This document shows positions 46,858 to 55,116 of a DNA stretch of 64,000 nucleotides, in pieces. The notes beneath the pieces were generated by a model, which was given only the letters and a program-made list of their open reading frames with translations, searched no databases and was not told the origin of the DNA. Every line of letters begins with the position of its first letter. Position 1 is the stretch's first letter. The stretch comes from Luteipulveratus halotolerans. GTDB taxonomy: Bacteria; Actinomycetota; Actinomycetes; Actinomycetales; Dermatophilaceae. The stretch spans positions 558,001 through 622,000 of the forward strand of contig NZ_LAIR01000002.1 of NCBI RefSeq assembly GCF_001247745.1. Reading direction: 5' to 3'. The position numbers and the translations under genes were made by a program.

Positions 46858-47684
46858 TGGGTCAGAAGGTCAACCCGAACGGCTTCCGCCTCGGTATCAC
46901 CACCGAGCACAAGAGCCGTTGGTTCGCTGACAGCAACAAGCAGGGTCAGCGCTACCGCGACTACGTCAAGGAAGACGTGGCGATCCGCCGCCTCATGTCC
47001 ACGGGCATGGAGCGCGCCGGCATCAGCCGTGTCGAGATCGAGCGCACCCGTGACCGGGTCCGCGTCGACATCCACACCGCCCGTCCGGGCATCGTCATCG
47101 GTCGCCGCGGCGCCGAGGCCGACCGCCTGCGTGGTGCGCTCGAGAAGCTCACCGGCAAGCAGGTTCAGCTGAACATCCTCGAGGTCAAGAACCCCGAGGC
47201 CGACGCTCAGCTGGTCGCCCAGGGCATCGCCGAGCAGCTCGCTGCTCGTGTGTCCTTCCGTCGTGCGATGCGCAAGGGCATGCAGTCCGCCACGCGCGCC
47301 GGCGTCAAGGGCATCCGCGTGCAGGTCTCGGGCCGCCTCGGTGGCGCCGAGATGAGCCGCACCGAGTTCTACCGCGAGGGTCGTGTGCCGCTGCACACCC
47401 TGCGCGCCAACATCGACTACGGCTTCTACGAGGCCAAGACGACGTTCGGCCGCATCGGTGTGAAGGTCTGGATCTACAAGGGCGACCTGACCGCCAAGGA
47501 GCTCGCCCGCGAGCAGGCCGCTGCGCCGTCCCGTCCGGCCCGCGGTCGTCGTGACGACCGTCGCGGTGGTGGCGGCGCCCGTGGTGGCCGCCGTGACGCT
47601 GCGCCGCAGAACGAGACTCCGGCCACCGAGGCGCCCGCGGCCGAGGCCGCTGCCCCGGCGACCGAGCAGGGAGCTGAGTCCTGA
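46857..47684 (+). CDS. rpsC: 30S ribosomal protein S3
   Basis: Head protein at the mRNA entry channel. 275 residues: MGQKVNPNGFRLGI, a KH domain (VIGRRGAEADRLRG) and the C-terminal S3 domain. From about residue 228 there is an Arg/Gly-rich then Ala/Pro/Glu-rich tail of 48 residues, longer than in E. coli but common in actinobacteria. Overlaps rplV and rplP by one base each. Confidence 0.98.
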   Translation: MGQKVNPNGFRLGITTEHKSRWFADSNKQGQRYRDYVKEDVAIRRLMSTGMERAGISRVEIERTRDRVRVDIHTARPGIVIGRRGAEADRLRGALEKLTGKQVQLNILEVKNPEADAQLVAQGIAEQLAARVSFRRAMRKGMQSATRAGVKGIRVQVSGRLGGAEMSRTEFYREGRVPLHTLRANIDYGFYEAKTTFGRIGVKVWIYKGDLTAKELAREQAAAPSRPARGRRDDRRGGGGARGGRRDAAPQNETPATEAPAAEAAAPATEQGAES

Positions 47685-48103
47685 TGTTGATTCCCCGTCG
47701 TGTGAAGCACCGCAAGCAGCACCACCCCAAGCGGGGCGGCGCTGCCAAGGGCGGCACCACGATCGCGTTCGGTGACTACGGTCTGCAGGCCCTCGAGCCC
47801 GCGTACGTCACCAACCGTCAGATCGAGTCCGCTCGTATCGCGATGACCCGCTACATGAAGCGTGGCGGAAAGGTCTGGATCAACATCTACCCGGACCGTC
47901 CGCTCACCAAGAAGCCGGCCGAGACCCGCATGGGTTCCGGTAAGGGTTCCCCCGAGTGGTGGGTCGCCAACGTCAAGCCGGGTCGGGTCATGTTCGAGCT
48001 GTCCGGTGTTTCCGAGGATGTTGCTCGCGAGGCCATGCGCCTGGCGATGCACAAGCTGCCGATGAAGTGCCGCTTCGTCGCGCGTGAGGGTGGTGACTTC
48101 TGA
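47684..48103 (+). CDS. rplP: 50S ribosomal protein L16
   Basis: Contacts A-site tRNA. 139 residues starting MLIPRRVKHRKQHHPKR, with WVANVKPGRVMFELSGVSED near the C terminus. Start overlaps the rpsC stop. Confidence 0.98.
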   Translation: MLIPRRVKHRKQHHPKRGGAAKGGTTIAFGDYGLQALEPAYVTNRQIESARIAMTRYMKRGGKVWINIYPDRPLTKKPAETRMGSGKGSPEWWVANVKPGRVMFELSGVSEDVAREAMRLAMHKLPMKCRFVAREGGDF

Positions 48104-48351
48104 TGGCTATCGGTTCCAAGGACCTGATGCCGGAGCAGCTGCGCGGCCTGGACGACTCCGCTCTCGCCGAGAAGCTGACCCAGTCCAAGCAGGAGCTGTT
48201 CAACCTGCGGTTCCAGTCGGCCACCGGCCAGCTGGAGAACAACTCGCGTCTGCGTGCGGTCCGCAAGGACATCGCGCGGATCTACACCGAGATGCGTGAG
48301 CGCGAGCTGAGCATCGGCCGTGCGCCCCAGACCGACGAGAAGGCGGTCTGA
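48103..48351 (+). CDS. rpmC: 50S ribosomal protein L29
   Basis: Small helical-hairpin protein near the tunnel exit. 82 residues with KLTQSKQELFNLRFQSATGQ and NNSRLRAVRKDIARIYTEMR. Overlaps rplP by one base. Confidence 0.97.
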   Translation: MAIGSKDLMPEQLRGLDDSALAEKLTQSKQELFNLRFQSATGQLENNSRLRAVRKDIARIYTEMRERELSIGRAPQTDEKAV

Positions 48352-48353
48352 GC

Positions 48354-48656
48354 ATGACTGACAAGCAGGAGAACGTAGTGGCTGAGCAGGCTGAGTCCGT
48401 CCAGGAGCGCAACTACCGCAAGACCCGTCAGGGCTACGTGGTGAGCGACAAGATGGACAAGACCGTTGTGGTCGAGGTCGAGGACCGCGTCAAGCACGCG
48501 CTCTACGGCAAGGTCATGCGTCGCAGCAGCAAGGTCAAGGCCCACGACGAGGAGAACAGCGCCGGCATCGGCGACCGCGTCCTCATCATGGAGACCCGAC
48601 CCATGTCGGCCACCAAGCGCTGGCGCATCGTCGAGATCCTCGAGCGCGCCAAGTGA
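48354..48656 (+). CDS. rpsQ: 30S ribosomal protein S17
   Basis: OB-fold protein that binds 16S rRNA early in assembly. 100 residues, including an actinobacterial N-terminal extension of about 20 before RNYRKTRQGYVVSDKMDKTV, and RRSSKVKAHDEEN. Last gene before a 116-bp gap with a strong hairpin; spc-type genes follow. Confidence 0.97.
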   Translation: MTDKQENVVAEQAESVQERNYRKTRQGYVVSDKMDKTVVVEVEDRVKHALYGKVMRRSSKVKAHDEENSAGIGDRVLIMETRPMSATKRWRIVEILERAK

Positions 48657-48660
48657 TGTC

Positions 48661-48693
48661 TCGTACGTCGGGCGCCCAGCGCCCGGCGTACGA
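48661..48693 (+). other. Hairpin between rpsQ and rplN
   Basis: A 15-bp stem (48661-48675 with 48679-48693; one G-U pair) with a 3-nt loop begins five bases after the rpsQ stop. No T-run. Its flanks GTCTCGTACGYCGG and CCGGCGTACGAAC nearly equal those of the hairpin before fusA. It separates the S10 and spc halves and could be a partial terminator, an RNA-processing site or a dispersed repeat. Confidence 0.65.
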
Positions 48694-48772
48694 ACCCCAG
48701 ACCCGTATCCGTTCCGCAAGGCTCGCATCCCTCACCGGAGGCGAGAACCAGTGAGACGACAGGAGTGAAACT

Positions 48773-49141
48773 GTGATCCAGCAGGAGTCGCGACTTCGTG
48801 TCGCCGACAACACCGGTGCCAAGGAGATCCTGTGCATCCGCGTGCTCGGCGGCTCGGGCCGTCGCTACGCCGGCATCGGTGACACCATCGTCGCGACCGT
48901 CAAGGACGCGATCCCCGGTGGCAACGTCAAGAAGGGCGATGTGGTCAAGGCCGTCATCGTTCGCACCGTCAAGGAGAAGCGTCGTCCCGACGGTTCCTAC
49001 ATCAAGTTCGACGAGAACGCCGCGGTCATTCTCAAGACCGACGGCGACCCCCGTGGAACCCGCATCTTCGGCCCGGTGGGTCGCGAGCTGCGTGACAAGA
49101 AGTTCATGAAGATCATCTCGCTCGCGCCGGAGGTGCTCTGA
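48773..49141 (+). CDS. rplN: 50S ribosomal protein L14
   Basis: Interface protein forming bridge B8. 122 residues starting MIQQESRLRVADNTGAKEIL with GGSGRRYAGIGDTIVATVKD and SLAPEVL at the end. GTG start behind ACAGGAG. First gene of the spc-type block. Confidence 0.98.
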   Translation: MIQQESRLRVADNTGAKEILCIRVLGGSGRRYAGIGDTIVATVKDAIPGGNVKKGDVVKAVIVRTVKEKRRPDGSYIKFDENAAVILKTDGDPRGTRIFGPVGRELRDKKFMKIISLAPEVL

Positions 49142-49144
49142 CTC

Positions 49145-49513
49145 ATGGCAGGCAAGCCGAAGATGAAGATCAAGAAGAACGACCTGGTCCAGGTCATCAC
49201 CGGACGCTCCCAGGACAAGGGCGGCGACAAGGGCAAGCAGGGCAAGGTCATCGCGGTGTACCCGGAGAGCCAGCGTGTGCTGGTCGAGGGCATCAACCGT
49301 GTGACCAAGCACGTGCGTGCCGGTCAGCCCGGCCAGTCCGGTGGCGGCATCGAGGTCGTCGAGGCCCCGATCCACGTGAGCAACGTGGCCGTCGTCGACC
49401 CCGAGACCAACAAGCCGACCCGGGTTCGTACCCGCGTCGAGACCGTGGAGCGCGACGGCCGGGCCAAGCAGGTCCGTACTCGTGAGTCCGTGCGCTCGGG
49501 TAAGGAGCTGTGA
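49145..49513 (+). CDS. rplX: 50S ribosomal protein L24
   Basis: Early assembly protein with a KOW motif. 122 residues: KKNDLVQVITGRSQDKGGDK and GINRVTKHVRAGQPGQSGG. Three bases after rplN and overlapping rplE by one base. Confidence 0.98.
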   Translation: MAGKPKMKIKKNDLVQVITGRSQDKGGDKGKQGKVIAVYPESQRVLVEGINRVTKHVRAGQPGQSGGGIEVVEAPIHVSNVAVVDPETNKPTRVRTRVETVERDGRAKQVRTRESVRSGKEL

Positions 49514-50082
49514 TGACCGACAACACCGCGACTGCCCAGGCCCCGCGCCTGAAGCAGAAGTACCACGACGAGATCAAGGCCGCCCTGCAGAGCGAGTTCA
49601 CCTTCGCCAACGTCATGCAGGTGCCGACCGTGACCAAGGTCGTCGTCAACATGGGTGTGGGTGACGCTGCGCGCGACTCCAAGCTCATCGACGGCGCGAT
49701 CAAGGACCTCTCGGCGATCACCGGTCAGAAGCCGGCCGTCACCAAGGCCCGCAAGTCGATCGCTCAGTTCAAGCTGCGCGAGGGCATGCCGATCGGTGCG
49801 CACACCACGCTGCGCGGCGACCGCATGTGGGAGTTCCTGGACCGCCTGACGTCCATCGCACTGCCCCGTATCCGCGACTTCCGCGGCCTCTCGGGCAACC
49901 AGTTCGACGGCAACGGCAACTACACGTTCGGTCTCACGGAGCAGTCGATGTTCCACGAGATCGACCAGGACAAGATCGACCGCGTCCGCGGTATGGACAT
50001 CACGGTCGTCACCACCGCGAGCAACGACGACGAGGGCCGGGCGCTGCTGAAGCACCTGGGCTTCCCGTTCAAGGAGAACTGA
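49513..50082 (+). CDS. rplE: 50S ribosomal protein L5
   Basis: Binds 5S rRNA at the central protuberance. 189 residues plus stop, with LKQKYHDEIKAALQSEFTFA and KVVVNMGVGDAARDSK, and GLTEQSMFHEIDQDKID near the C terminus. Overlaps the rplX stop. Confidence 0.98.
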   Translation: MTDNTATAQAPRLKQKYHDEIKAALQSEFTFANVMQVPTVTKVVVNMGVGDAARDSKLIDGAIKDLSAITGQKPAVTKARKSIAQFKLREGMPIGAHTTLRGDRMWEFLDRLTSIALPRIRDFRGLSGNQFDGNGNYTFGLTEQSMFHEIDQDKIDRVRGMDITVVTTASNDDEGRALLKHLGFPFKEN

Positions 50083-50084
50083 TC

Positions 50085-50270
50085 GTGGCCAAGACCGCGC
50101 TCGTCAACAAGGCGAACAAGAAGCCGAAGTTCGGTGTGCGTGCCTACACGCGCTGCCAGCGCTGCGGCCGTCCTCACTCGGTCTACCGCAAGTTCGGCCT
50201 GTGCCGGATCTGCCTGCGCGAGATGGCGCACCGGGGCGAGCTGCCCGGCGTCACCAAGAGCAGCTGGTAA
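50085..50270 (+). CDS. rpsZ: 30S ribosomal protein S14 type Z (zinc binding)
   Basis: Zinc-binding short form of S14. 61 residues, MAKTALVNKANKKPKFGVRA then YTRCQRCGRPHSVYRKFGLC RICLREMAHRG; the four ligands are C24, C27, C40 and C43. The GTG at 50085 is two bases after the rplE stop. Its frame is open far upstream, so it is easily missed inside a longer unspecific reading frame. The C+ type contrasts with the zinc-independent S14 that many actinobacteria hold elsewhere for zinc starvation. Confidence 0.96.
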   Translation: MAKTALVNKANKKPKFGVRAYTRCQRCGRPHSVYRKFGLCRICLREMAHRGELPGVTKSSW

Positions 50271-50347
50271 ACCACCTCTTCGAACCACCAACACCGAAGG
50301 TCGGCACACAGTGCTGAAACCACGGTGAGGAAGGGCAGACAAGCCCC

Positions 50348-50746
50348 ATGACCATGACTGACCCGATTGCGGACATGCTGACCCGCGTCCGGAACGCCAA
50401 CTCGGCGCACCACGACGAGACGTCCATGCCGTTCTCGAAGCTGAAGTCCCACATCGCAGAGATCCTCGAGGCCGAGGGCTACATTGCCGGCTGGCGCGTC
50501 GAGGACGCCGAGGTGGGCAAGACCCTGACCATCGACCTGAAGTACGGCCCCAACCGTGAGCGCTCCATCGCGGGCGTTCGCCGGGTGTCCAAGCCGGGTC
50601 TGCGCGTCTACGCCAAGTCCACCAACCTTCCCAAGGTTCTCGGTGGTCTCGGTGTGGCCATTCTGTCCACGTCGTCCGGCCTCCTGACTGACAAGCAGGC
50701 TGCCGCCAAGGGTGTAGGCGGGGAAGTCCTCGCCTACGTCTGGTGA
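50348..50746 (+). CDS. rpsH: 30S ribosomal protein S8
   Basis: Central-domain assembly protein and, in E. coli, the spc operon autoregulator. 132 residues, TDPIADMLTRVRNANSAHHD and VAILSTSSGLLTDKQAAAKG VGGEVLAYVW. ATG 50348 or 50354 are equally possible starts. A 77-bp gap precedes it. Confidence 0.98.
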   Translation: MTMTDPIADMLTRVRNANSAHHDETSMPFSKLKSHIAEILEAEGYIAGWRVEDAEVGKTLTIDLKYGPNRERSIAGVRRVSKPGLRVYAKSTNLPKVLGGLGVAILSTSSGLLTDKQAAAKGVGGEVLAYVW

Positions 50747-50771
50747 CCAGGGACTAGGAGGAGATTCGACG

Positions 50772-51311
50772 ATGTCTCGTATTGGACGTCTTCCGGTCCA
50801 GGTGCCCTCGGGCGTCGATGTGACCATCAACGGCAATGACGTTGCCGTCAAGGGCCCCAAGGGCCAGCTGGCGATCACCGTCGCCGAGCCGATCACCGTT
50901 GCCAAGGGCGACGACGGCGCGGTCGAGGTGTCCCGCCCCAACGACGAGCGCGAGTCGCGTGCCCTGCACGGCCTGACCCGCAGCCTCATCAACAACATGG
51001 TCGTCGGTGTCACCGAGGGCTACACCAAGAAGCTGGAGATCCACGGTACGGGTTACCGCGTGACCGCCAAGGGCTCGGACCTGGAGTTCGCCCTCGGTTA
51101 CAGCCACCCGATCCTGGTCAAGGCCCCTGAGGGCATCCAGTTCGCGGTGGAGAACCCCACCCGGTTCTCCGTCTCGGGTATCGACAAGCAGCTCGTCGGC
51201 GAGGTCTCGGCCAACATCCGCAAGCTGCGCAAGCCCGACCCGTACAAGGCGAAGGGTGTCCGCTACGAAGGCGAGCACATCCGCCGCAAGGTCGGAAAGG
51301 CTGGTAAGTAG
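50772..51311 (+). CDS. rplF: 50S ribosomal protein L6
   Basis: Located near the factor-binding site. 179 residues, MSRIGRLPVQVPSGVDVTI and PDPYKAKGVRYEGEHIRRK at the C terminus. Preceded by GGAGGAG. Confidence 0.98.
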   Translation: MSRIGRLPVQVPSGVDVTINGNDVAVKGPKGQLAITVAEPITVAKGDDGAVEVSRPNDERESRALHGLTRSLINNMVVGVTEGYTKKLEIHGTGYRVTAKGSDLEFALGYSHPILVKAPEGIQFAVENPTRFSVSGIDKQLVGEVSANIRKLRKPDPYKAKGVRYEGEHIRRKVGKAGK

Positions 51312-51314
51312 GCC

Positions 51315-51689
51315 ATGGCAAAGATCGTCAAGCGTTCTACGACGAAGTCGGCTGCGCGCGGTCGCCGTCACCTGCGGGTGCGCAAGCGCATCAGCGGCAC
51401 CACGGCGCGTCCGCGTCTGGTCGTCTCGCGCTCGAGCCGCCACGTGTTCGTGCAGGTCGTCGACGACACCGTGGGCAAGACCCTGGCGTCGGCGTCGACC
51501 ATGGAGGCCGACCTGCGCTCCTTCGAGGGCGACAAGACCGCCAAGGCCAAGCGTGTCGGCGAGCTGCTCGCCGAGCGCGCCAAGGCAAACGGAGTCGTCT
51601 CCGTCGTTTTTGATCGTGGTGGCAACCGGTACGCCGGTCGCGTCGCCGCGATCGCGGACGGCGCCCGTGAGGGCGGGCTGACCCTGTGA
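51315..51689 (+). CDS. rplR: 50S ribosomal protein L18
   Basis: 5S rRNA-binding protein. 124 residues with HLRVRKRISGTTARPRLVV, VSRSSRHVFVQVVDD and VVFDRGGNRYAGRVAAIADG. Three bases after rplF. Confidence 0.98.
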   Translation: MAKIVKRSTTKSAARGRRHLRVRKRISGTTARPRLVVSRSSRHVFVQVVDDTVGKTLASASTMEADLRSFEGDKTAKAKRVGELLAERAKANGVVSVVFDRGGNRYAGRVAAIADGAREGGLTL

Positions 51690-51723
51690 TGTCCAACAAC
51701 ACCGCTGAGAAGAGGAACTTCTG

Positions 51724-52398
51724 ATGGCTGGACCCCAGCGTCGAGGCGCCGCTGGTTCGACCAGCGGAGGCAACGACAACAGCAACAGCAACGACCGTCG
51801 CGGTGGCCGCGGCGGGCGTGATGGTGGCCGCGACAACCGTCGCGGCGGCGACGACCGCAACCAGTACGTCGAGCGCGTCGTCACCATCAACCGTGTCGCC
51901 AAGGTCGTCCAGGGTGGACGTCGCTTCAGCTTCACCGCCCTGGTCGTCGTCGGTGACGGCGACGGCACGGTCGGTGTCGGCTACGGCAAGGCCAAGGAGG
52001 TGCCCGCGGCGATCGCCAAGGGTGTCGAGGAGGCGAAGAAGAACTTCTTCCGCGTCCCGCGCATCCAGGGCACCATCCCGCACCCCATCCAGGGTGAGGC
52101 TGCTGCCGGCGTCGTCCTGCTCCGTCCGGCTTCGCCCGGTACCGGTGTGATCGCCGGTGGTCCGGTGCGCGCCGTCCTGGAGTGCGCCGGCATCCACGAC
52201 GTGCTGTCCAAGTCGCTCGGCTCGGACAACGCGATCAACATCGTTCACGCGACGGTCGAGGCCCTGCGCGGTCTCGAGCGTCCGGAGGCTGTCGCGGCTC
52301 GCCGCGGTCTGCCGCTGGACCAGGTGGCGCCGGCTGCGATGCAGCACGCGATGGCCGCGTCCGCTGCTGCCGCGTCCAAGCCGGGGACGGGGGAGTGA
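51724..52398 (+). CDS. rpsE: 30S ribosomal protein S5
   Basis: Acts in decoding accuracy at the mRNA entry. 224 residues: an Asn/Arg/Gly-rich N-terminal extension of about 45 residues before the double-stranded RNA-binding domain (RVVTINRVAKVVQGGRRFSF, GYGKAKEVPAAIAKG) and the conserved C-terminal domain with RPASPGTGVIAGGPVRAVLE. Overlaps rpmD by one base. Confidence 0.98.
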   Translation: MAGPQRRGAAGSTSGGNDNSNSNDRRGGRGGRDGGRDNRRGGDDRNQYVERVVTINRVAKVVQGGRRFSFTALVVVGDGDGTVGVGYGKAKEVPAAIAKGVEEAKKNFFRVPRIQGTIPHPIQGEAAAGVVLLRPASPGTGVIAGGPVRAVLECAGIHDVLSKSLGSDNAINIVHATVEALRGLERPEAVAARRGLPLDQVAPAAMQHAMAASAAAASKPGTGE

Positions 52399-52580
52399 TG
52401 GCGAACCTCAAGGTGACCCAGATCCGTTCCGAGATCGGTGGCAAGCCGAAGCACCGCGAGACCCTGCGTTCGCTCGGTCTCAAGCGCATCGGCGACACCG
52501 TCGTCAAGGAGGACCGCCCGGAGTTCCGTGGCATGGTCCGTCACGTCGCCCACCTGGTGACGGTGGAGGAGGTTGACTGA
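52398..52580 (+). CDS. rpmD: 50S ribosomal protein L30
   Basis: Small large-subunit protein of 60 residues, MANLKVTQIRSEIGGKPKHR then ETLRSLGLKRIGDTVVKED. It starts inside TGATG at the rpsE stop and ends in TGATG at rplO, so all three genes are coupled. It lies within a longer meaningless reading frame. Confidence 0.97.
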   Translation: MANLKVTQIRSEIGGKPKHRETLRSLGLKRIGDTVVKEDRPEFRGMVRHVAHLVTVEEVD

Positions 52581-53047
52581 TGGCTGACACCAACGAGCCG
52601 AAGTCGCACGCCCTGAAGGTGCACCACCTGCGTCCGGCCCCCGGAGCCAAGACCGCCAAGACCCGTGTGGGTCGCGGTGAGGCCTCCAAGGGCAAGACTG
52701 CTGGTCGCGGTACCAAGGGTACGAAGGCGCGCTACCAGGTTCCGGAGAGCTTCGAGGGTGGTCAGACGCCGCTGCACATGCGTCTGCCCAAGCTCCGTGG
52801 CTTCAAGAACCCGGCCAAGATCCAGTACCAGGTGGTCAACCTGGACAAGATCTCCAGCCTGTTCCCCGAGGGTGGCGACGTGACCGTCGACGCTCTCGTG
52901 GCCAAGGGTGCGGTCCGCAAGGGCCAGCCGGTCAAGGTGCTCGGCACCGGCGAGATCTCCGTCAAGGTCAACGTGACCGCGACGAAGTTCTCGGACTCGG
53001 CCAAGGAGAAGATCGAGGCTGCGGGCGGTTCCGTCACCGCTGAGTGA
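52580..53047 (+). CDS. rplO: 50S ribosomal protein L15
   Basis: Late assembly protein. 155 residues, LKVHHLRPAPGAKTAKTRVG RGEASKGKTAGRGTKG and FEGGQTPLHMRLPKLRGFKN. Last ribosomal gene before secY; a long hairpin follows in the 156-bp gap. Confidence 0.98.
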   Translation: MADTNEPKSHALKVHHLRPAPGAKTAKTRVGRGEASKGKTAGRGTKGTKARYQVPESFEGGQTPLHMRLPKLRGFKNPAKIQYQVVNLDKISSLFPEGGDVTVDALVAKGAVRKGQPVKVLGTGEISVKVNVTATKFSDSAKEKIEAAGGSVTAE

Positions 53048-53076
53048 CGCTGTCCGTTCCGGCTAGATGAGCTGAC

Positions 53077-53130
53077 ATACGCCCCGGGTGATCGGTCCCC
53101 AGTTTGTGGGACCGATCGTCCGGGGCGTAT
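53077..53130 (+). other. Long two-part hairpin between rplO and secY
   Basis: ATACGCCCCG (53077-53086) pairs with CGGGGCGTAT (53121-53130), and, inside a small internal loop, GATCGGTCCC (53090-53099) pairs with GGGACCGATC (53108-53117) around CAGTTTGT. No T-run follows. It may attenuate or process the message between the ribosomal genes and secY-adk-map. Confidence 0.7.
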
Positions 53131-53203
53131 CTGCTCCAGGTATCGTCATCCAAGTTTCCCTCAGAGCAACGTGCCGCCCGCCGAGGTGGCAGCAGGAGGA
53201 TCA

Positions 53204-54526
53204 GTGCTCACCGCCTTCGGCCGCGCGTTCACCACGCCGGACCTGCGCAAGAAGCTGCTGTTCACGTTGGCGATCATGGCGATCTTCCGCCTTGGCTCCC
53301 ACGTCCCGACACCGGGCATCAGCTACGAGCTGGTCCAGCAGTGTCAGAAGGCCGCCGGCCCGCAGGGCAGCCTGCTCGGCCTGGCCAACCTGTTCTCCGG
53401 TGGCGCGCTGCTGCAGCTGTCGATCTTCGCGCTGGGGATCATGCCGTACATCACGGCCAGCATCATCGTGCAGCTGCTCACCGTGGTCATCCCTCGGTTC
53501 GAGCAGCTCAAGAAGGAGGGGCAGGCCGGCCAGACCAAGATGACGCAGTACACGCGTTATCTGACGATCGGCCTGGCGATCCTGCAGTCCTCGACGCTGA
53601 TCACGACGGCGCGCAACCCCTCCACCCTGCTGGGTGGCTCGGCGGCGACCTGCCCCACGATCATGAACGACGAGAGCATCCCGACGCTGCTCATCATGGT
53701 GCTCACCCTGACCGCCGGCACCGGCCTGGTCATGTGGCTCGGTGAGCAGGTCACCGAGCGCGGCGTCGGCAACGGCATGTCGCTGCTCATCCTGACCTCG
53801 ATCGCCGCGAGCGTCCCCGGCTCGGTGTGGGCGATCCACAACCAGGGCTGGGGCAAGTTCTTCCTCGTCCTGGTCATGGGCCTGGTCATCATCACCGCGG
53901 TGGTCTTCGTCGAGAACGCCCAGCGCCGCATCCCGGTGCAGTACGCCAAGCGGATGATCGGCCGGCGTTCCTACGGCGGCACGAGCACGTACATCCCGCT
54001 CAAGGTCAACATGGCCAACGTGATCCCGCTGATCTTCGCCAGCTCGCTGCTGTCGCTGCCGGTGCTGCTCGCGACGTTCAACCAGCCCGACAAGCCCGGC
54101 GAGGCGCCGGCCGGCTGGGTCGAGTGGGTCATGAACAACCTGTCCAAGGGTGACCACCCGTTCTACATGCTCCTGTTCACCGTGCTGATCCTGTTCTTCA
54201 CGTTCTTCTACGTGTCGATCACCTACCAGCCCGATGAGGTGGCCGACAACCTCAAGCAGGCCGGCAGCTTCATCCCGGGTGTCCGCGCAGGCAAGGCGAC
54301 CGCCCAGTACCTCGGCTACGTGCTGACGCGCATCACCGTCGTCGGCGCGATCTACCTGTCGATCCTGGCCCTCATCCCGCTGATCGCCCTGGCGATGGTG
54401 GGCGCCGACCAGAACTTCCCGTTCGGTGGAGCGTCGATCATCATCCTCGTGGGTGTCGGCCTCGAGACGGTCAAGCAGATCGACTCCAAGCTCCAGCAGC
54501 ACCACTACGAAGGGTTCCTCCGCTGA
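53204..54526 (+). CDS. secY: Protein translocase subunit SecY
   Basis: Channel-forming subunit of the Sec translocon. 440 residues with ten membrane segments; family blocks AFRTPDL-like AFTTPDLRKKLLFTLAIMAI FRLGSHVPTPGI, GGALLQLSIFALGIMPYITA S and ALIPLIALAMVGA. GTG 53204 follows AGGAGGA directly and gives the usual N terminus MLTAFGRAF; the GTG 11 codons earlier is less likely. Its stop overlaps the adk ATG. Confidence 0.97.
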   Translation: MLTAFGRAFTTPDLRKKLLFTLAIMAIFRLGSHVPTPGISYELVQQCQKAAGPQGSLLGLANLFSGGALLQLSIFALGIMPYITASIIVQLLTVVIPRFEQLKKEGQAGQTKMTQYTRYLTIGLAILQSSTLITTARNPSTLLGGSAATCPTIMNDESIPTLLIMVLTLTAGTGLVMWLGEQVTERGVGNGMSLLILTSIAASVPGSVWAIHNQGWGKFFLVLVMGLVIITAVVFVENAQRRIPVQYAKRMIGRRSYGGTSTYIPLKVNMANVIPLIFASSLLSLPVLLATFNQPDKPGEAPAGWVEWVMNNLSKGDHPFYMLLFTVLILFFTFFYVSITYQPDEVADNLKQAGSFIPGVRAGKATAQYLGYVLTRITVVGAIYLSILALIPLIALAMVGADQNFPFGGASIIILVGVGLETVKQIDSKLQQHHYEGFLR

Positions 54527-55107
54527 TGCGTCTGATCATCCTTGGTCCTCCCGGAGCTGGAAAGGGCACGCAGGCGCAGCGCCTGACCGAGGCCCGCGGC
54601 ATCCCGCACATCTCCACCGGCGACATCTTCCGCGCCAACATCAAGAACGAGACGCCTCTCGGCCTGCAGGTCAAGGGCATCCTCGACGCGGGTGGCTACG
54701 TCACCGACGAGATCACCAACGAGATCGTCAAGGACCGGCTCGCGCAGGCCGACGCGCAGGAGGGCTTCCTGCTGGACGGCTACCCGCGCACGATGCCGCA
54801 GGTGGCCGCGCTCGACGAGATGCTCGCGGCCGAGGGCCACAGCATCGACGCCGTCCTGCAACTCACGGTCGACGACGAAGAGCTCGTGCAGCGCCTCCTG
54901 AAGCGTGCCCAGACCTCAGGTCGCGCGGACGACACCGAGGACGTCATCCGCGAGCGCCAGGACATCTACAACCGTGAGACCGCACCGCTCGCGGCGACCT
55001 ACAAGGAGCGCGGCCTGCTCGTCGAGATCGACGGCATGGGCGATGTCGACGAGGTCGCCGGCCGTGTGACCGAGGTCCTCGACGGACTGTCGGCGCACGC
55101 CGGCTGA
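54526..55107 (+). CDS. adk: Adenylate kinase
   Basis: Interconverts ATP + AMP and 2 ADP. 193 residues, short-lid type: P-loop GPPGAGKGT (7-15), ISTGDIFRANI for AMP binding, GFLLDGYPRTMPQ and the lid region RAQTSGRADDTEDVIRERQ without zinc cysteines. Coupled to secY; 10 bp before map. Confidence 0.97.
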   Translation: MRLIILGPPGAGKGTQAQRLTEARGIPHISTGDIFRANIKNETPLGLQVKGILDAGGYVTDEITNEIVKDRLAQADAQEGFLLDGYPRTMPQVAALDEMLAAEGHSIDAVLQLTVDDEELVQRLLKRAQTSGRADDTEDVIRERQDIYNRETAPLAATYKERGLLVEIDGMGDVDEVAGRVTEVLDGLSAHAG

Positions 55108-55116
55108 CGAGGGCAC

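Noticed and set aside
50085..50270. S14 hidden in a 147-codon frame from 49827
   Set aside because: Only the last 61 codons are S14; the rest is antisense-like shadow of rplE in another frame.
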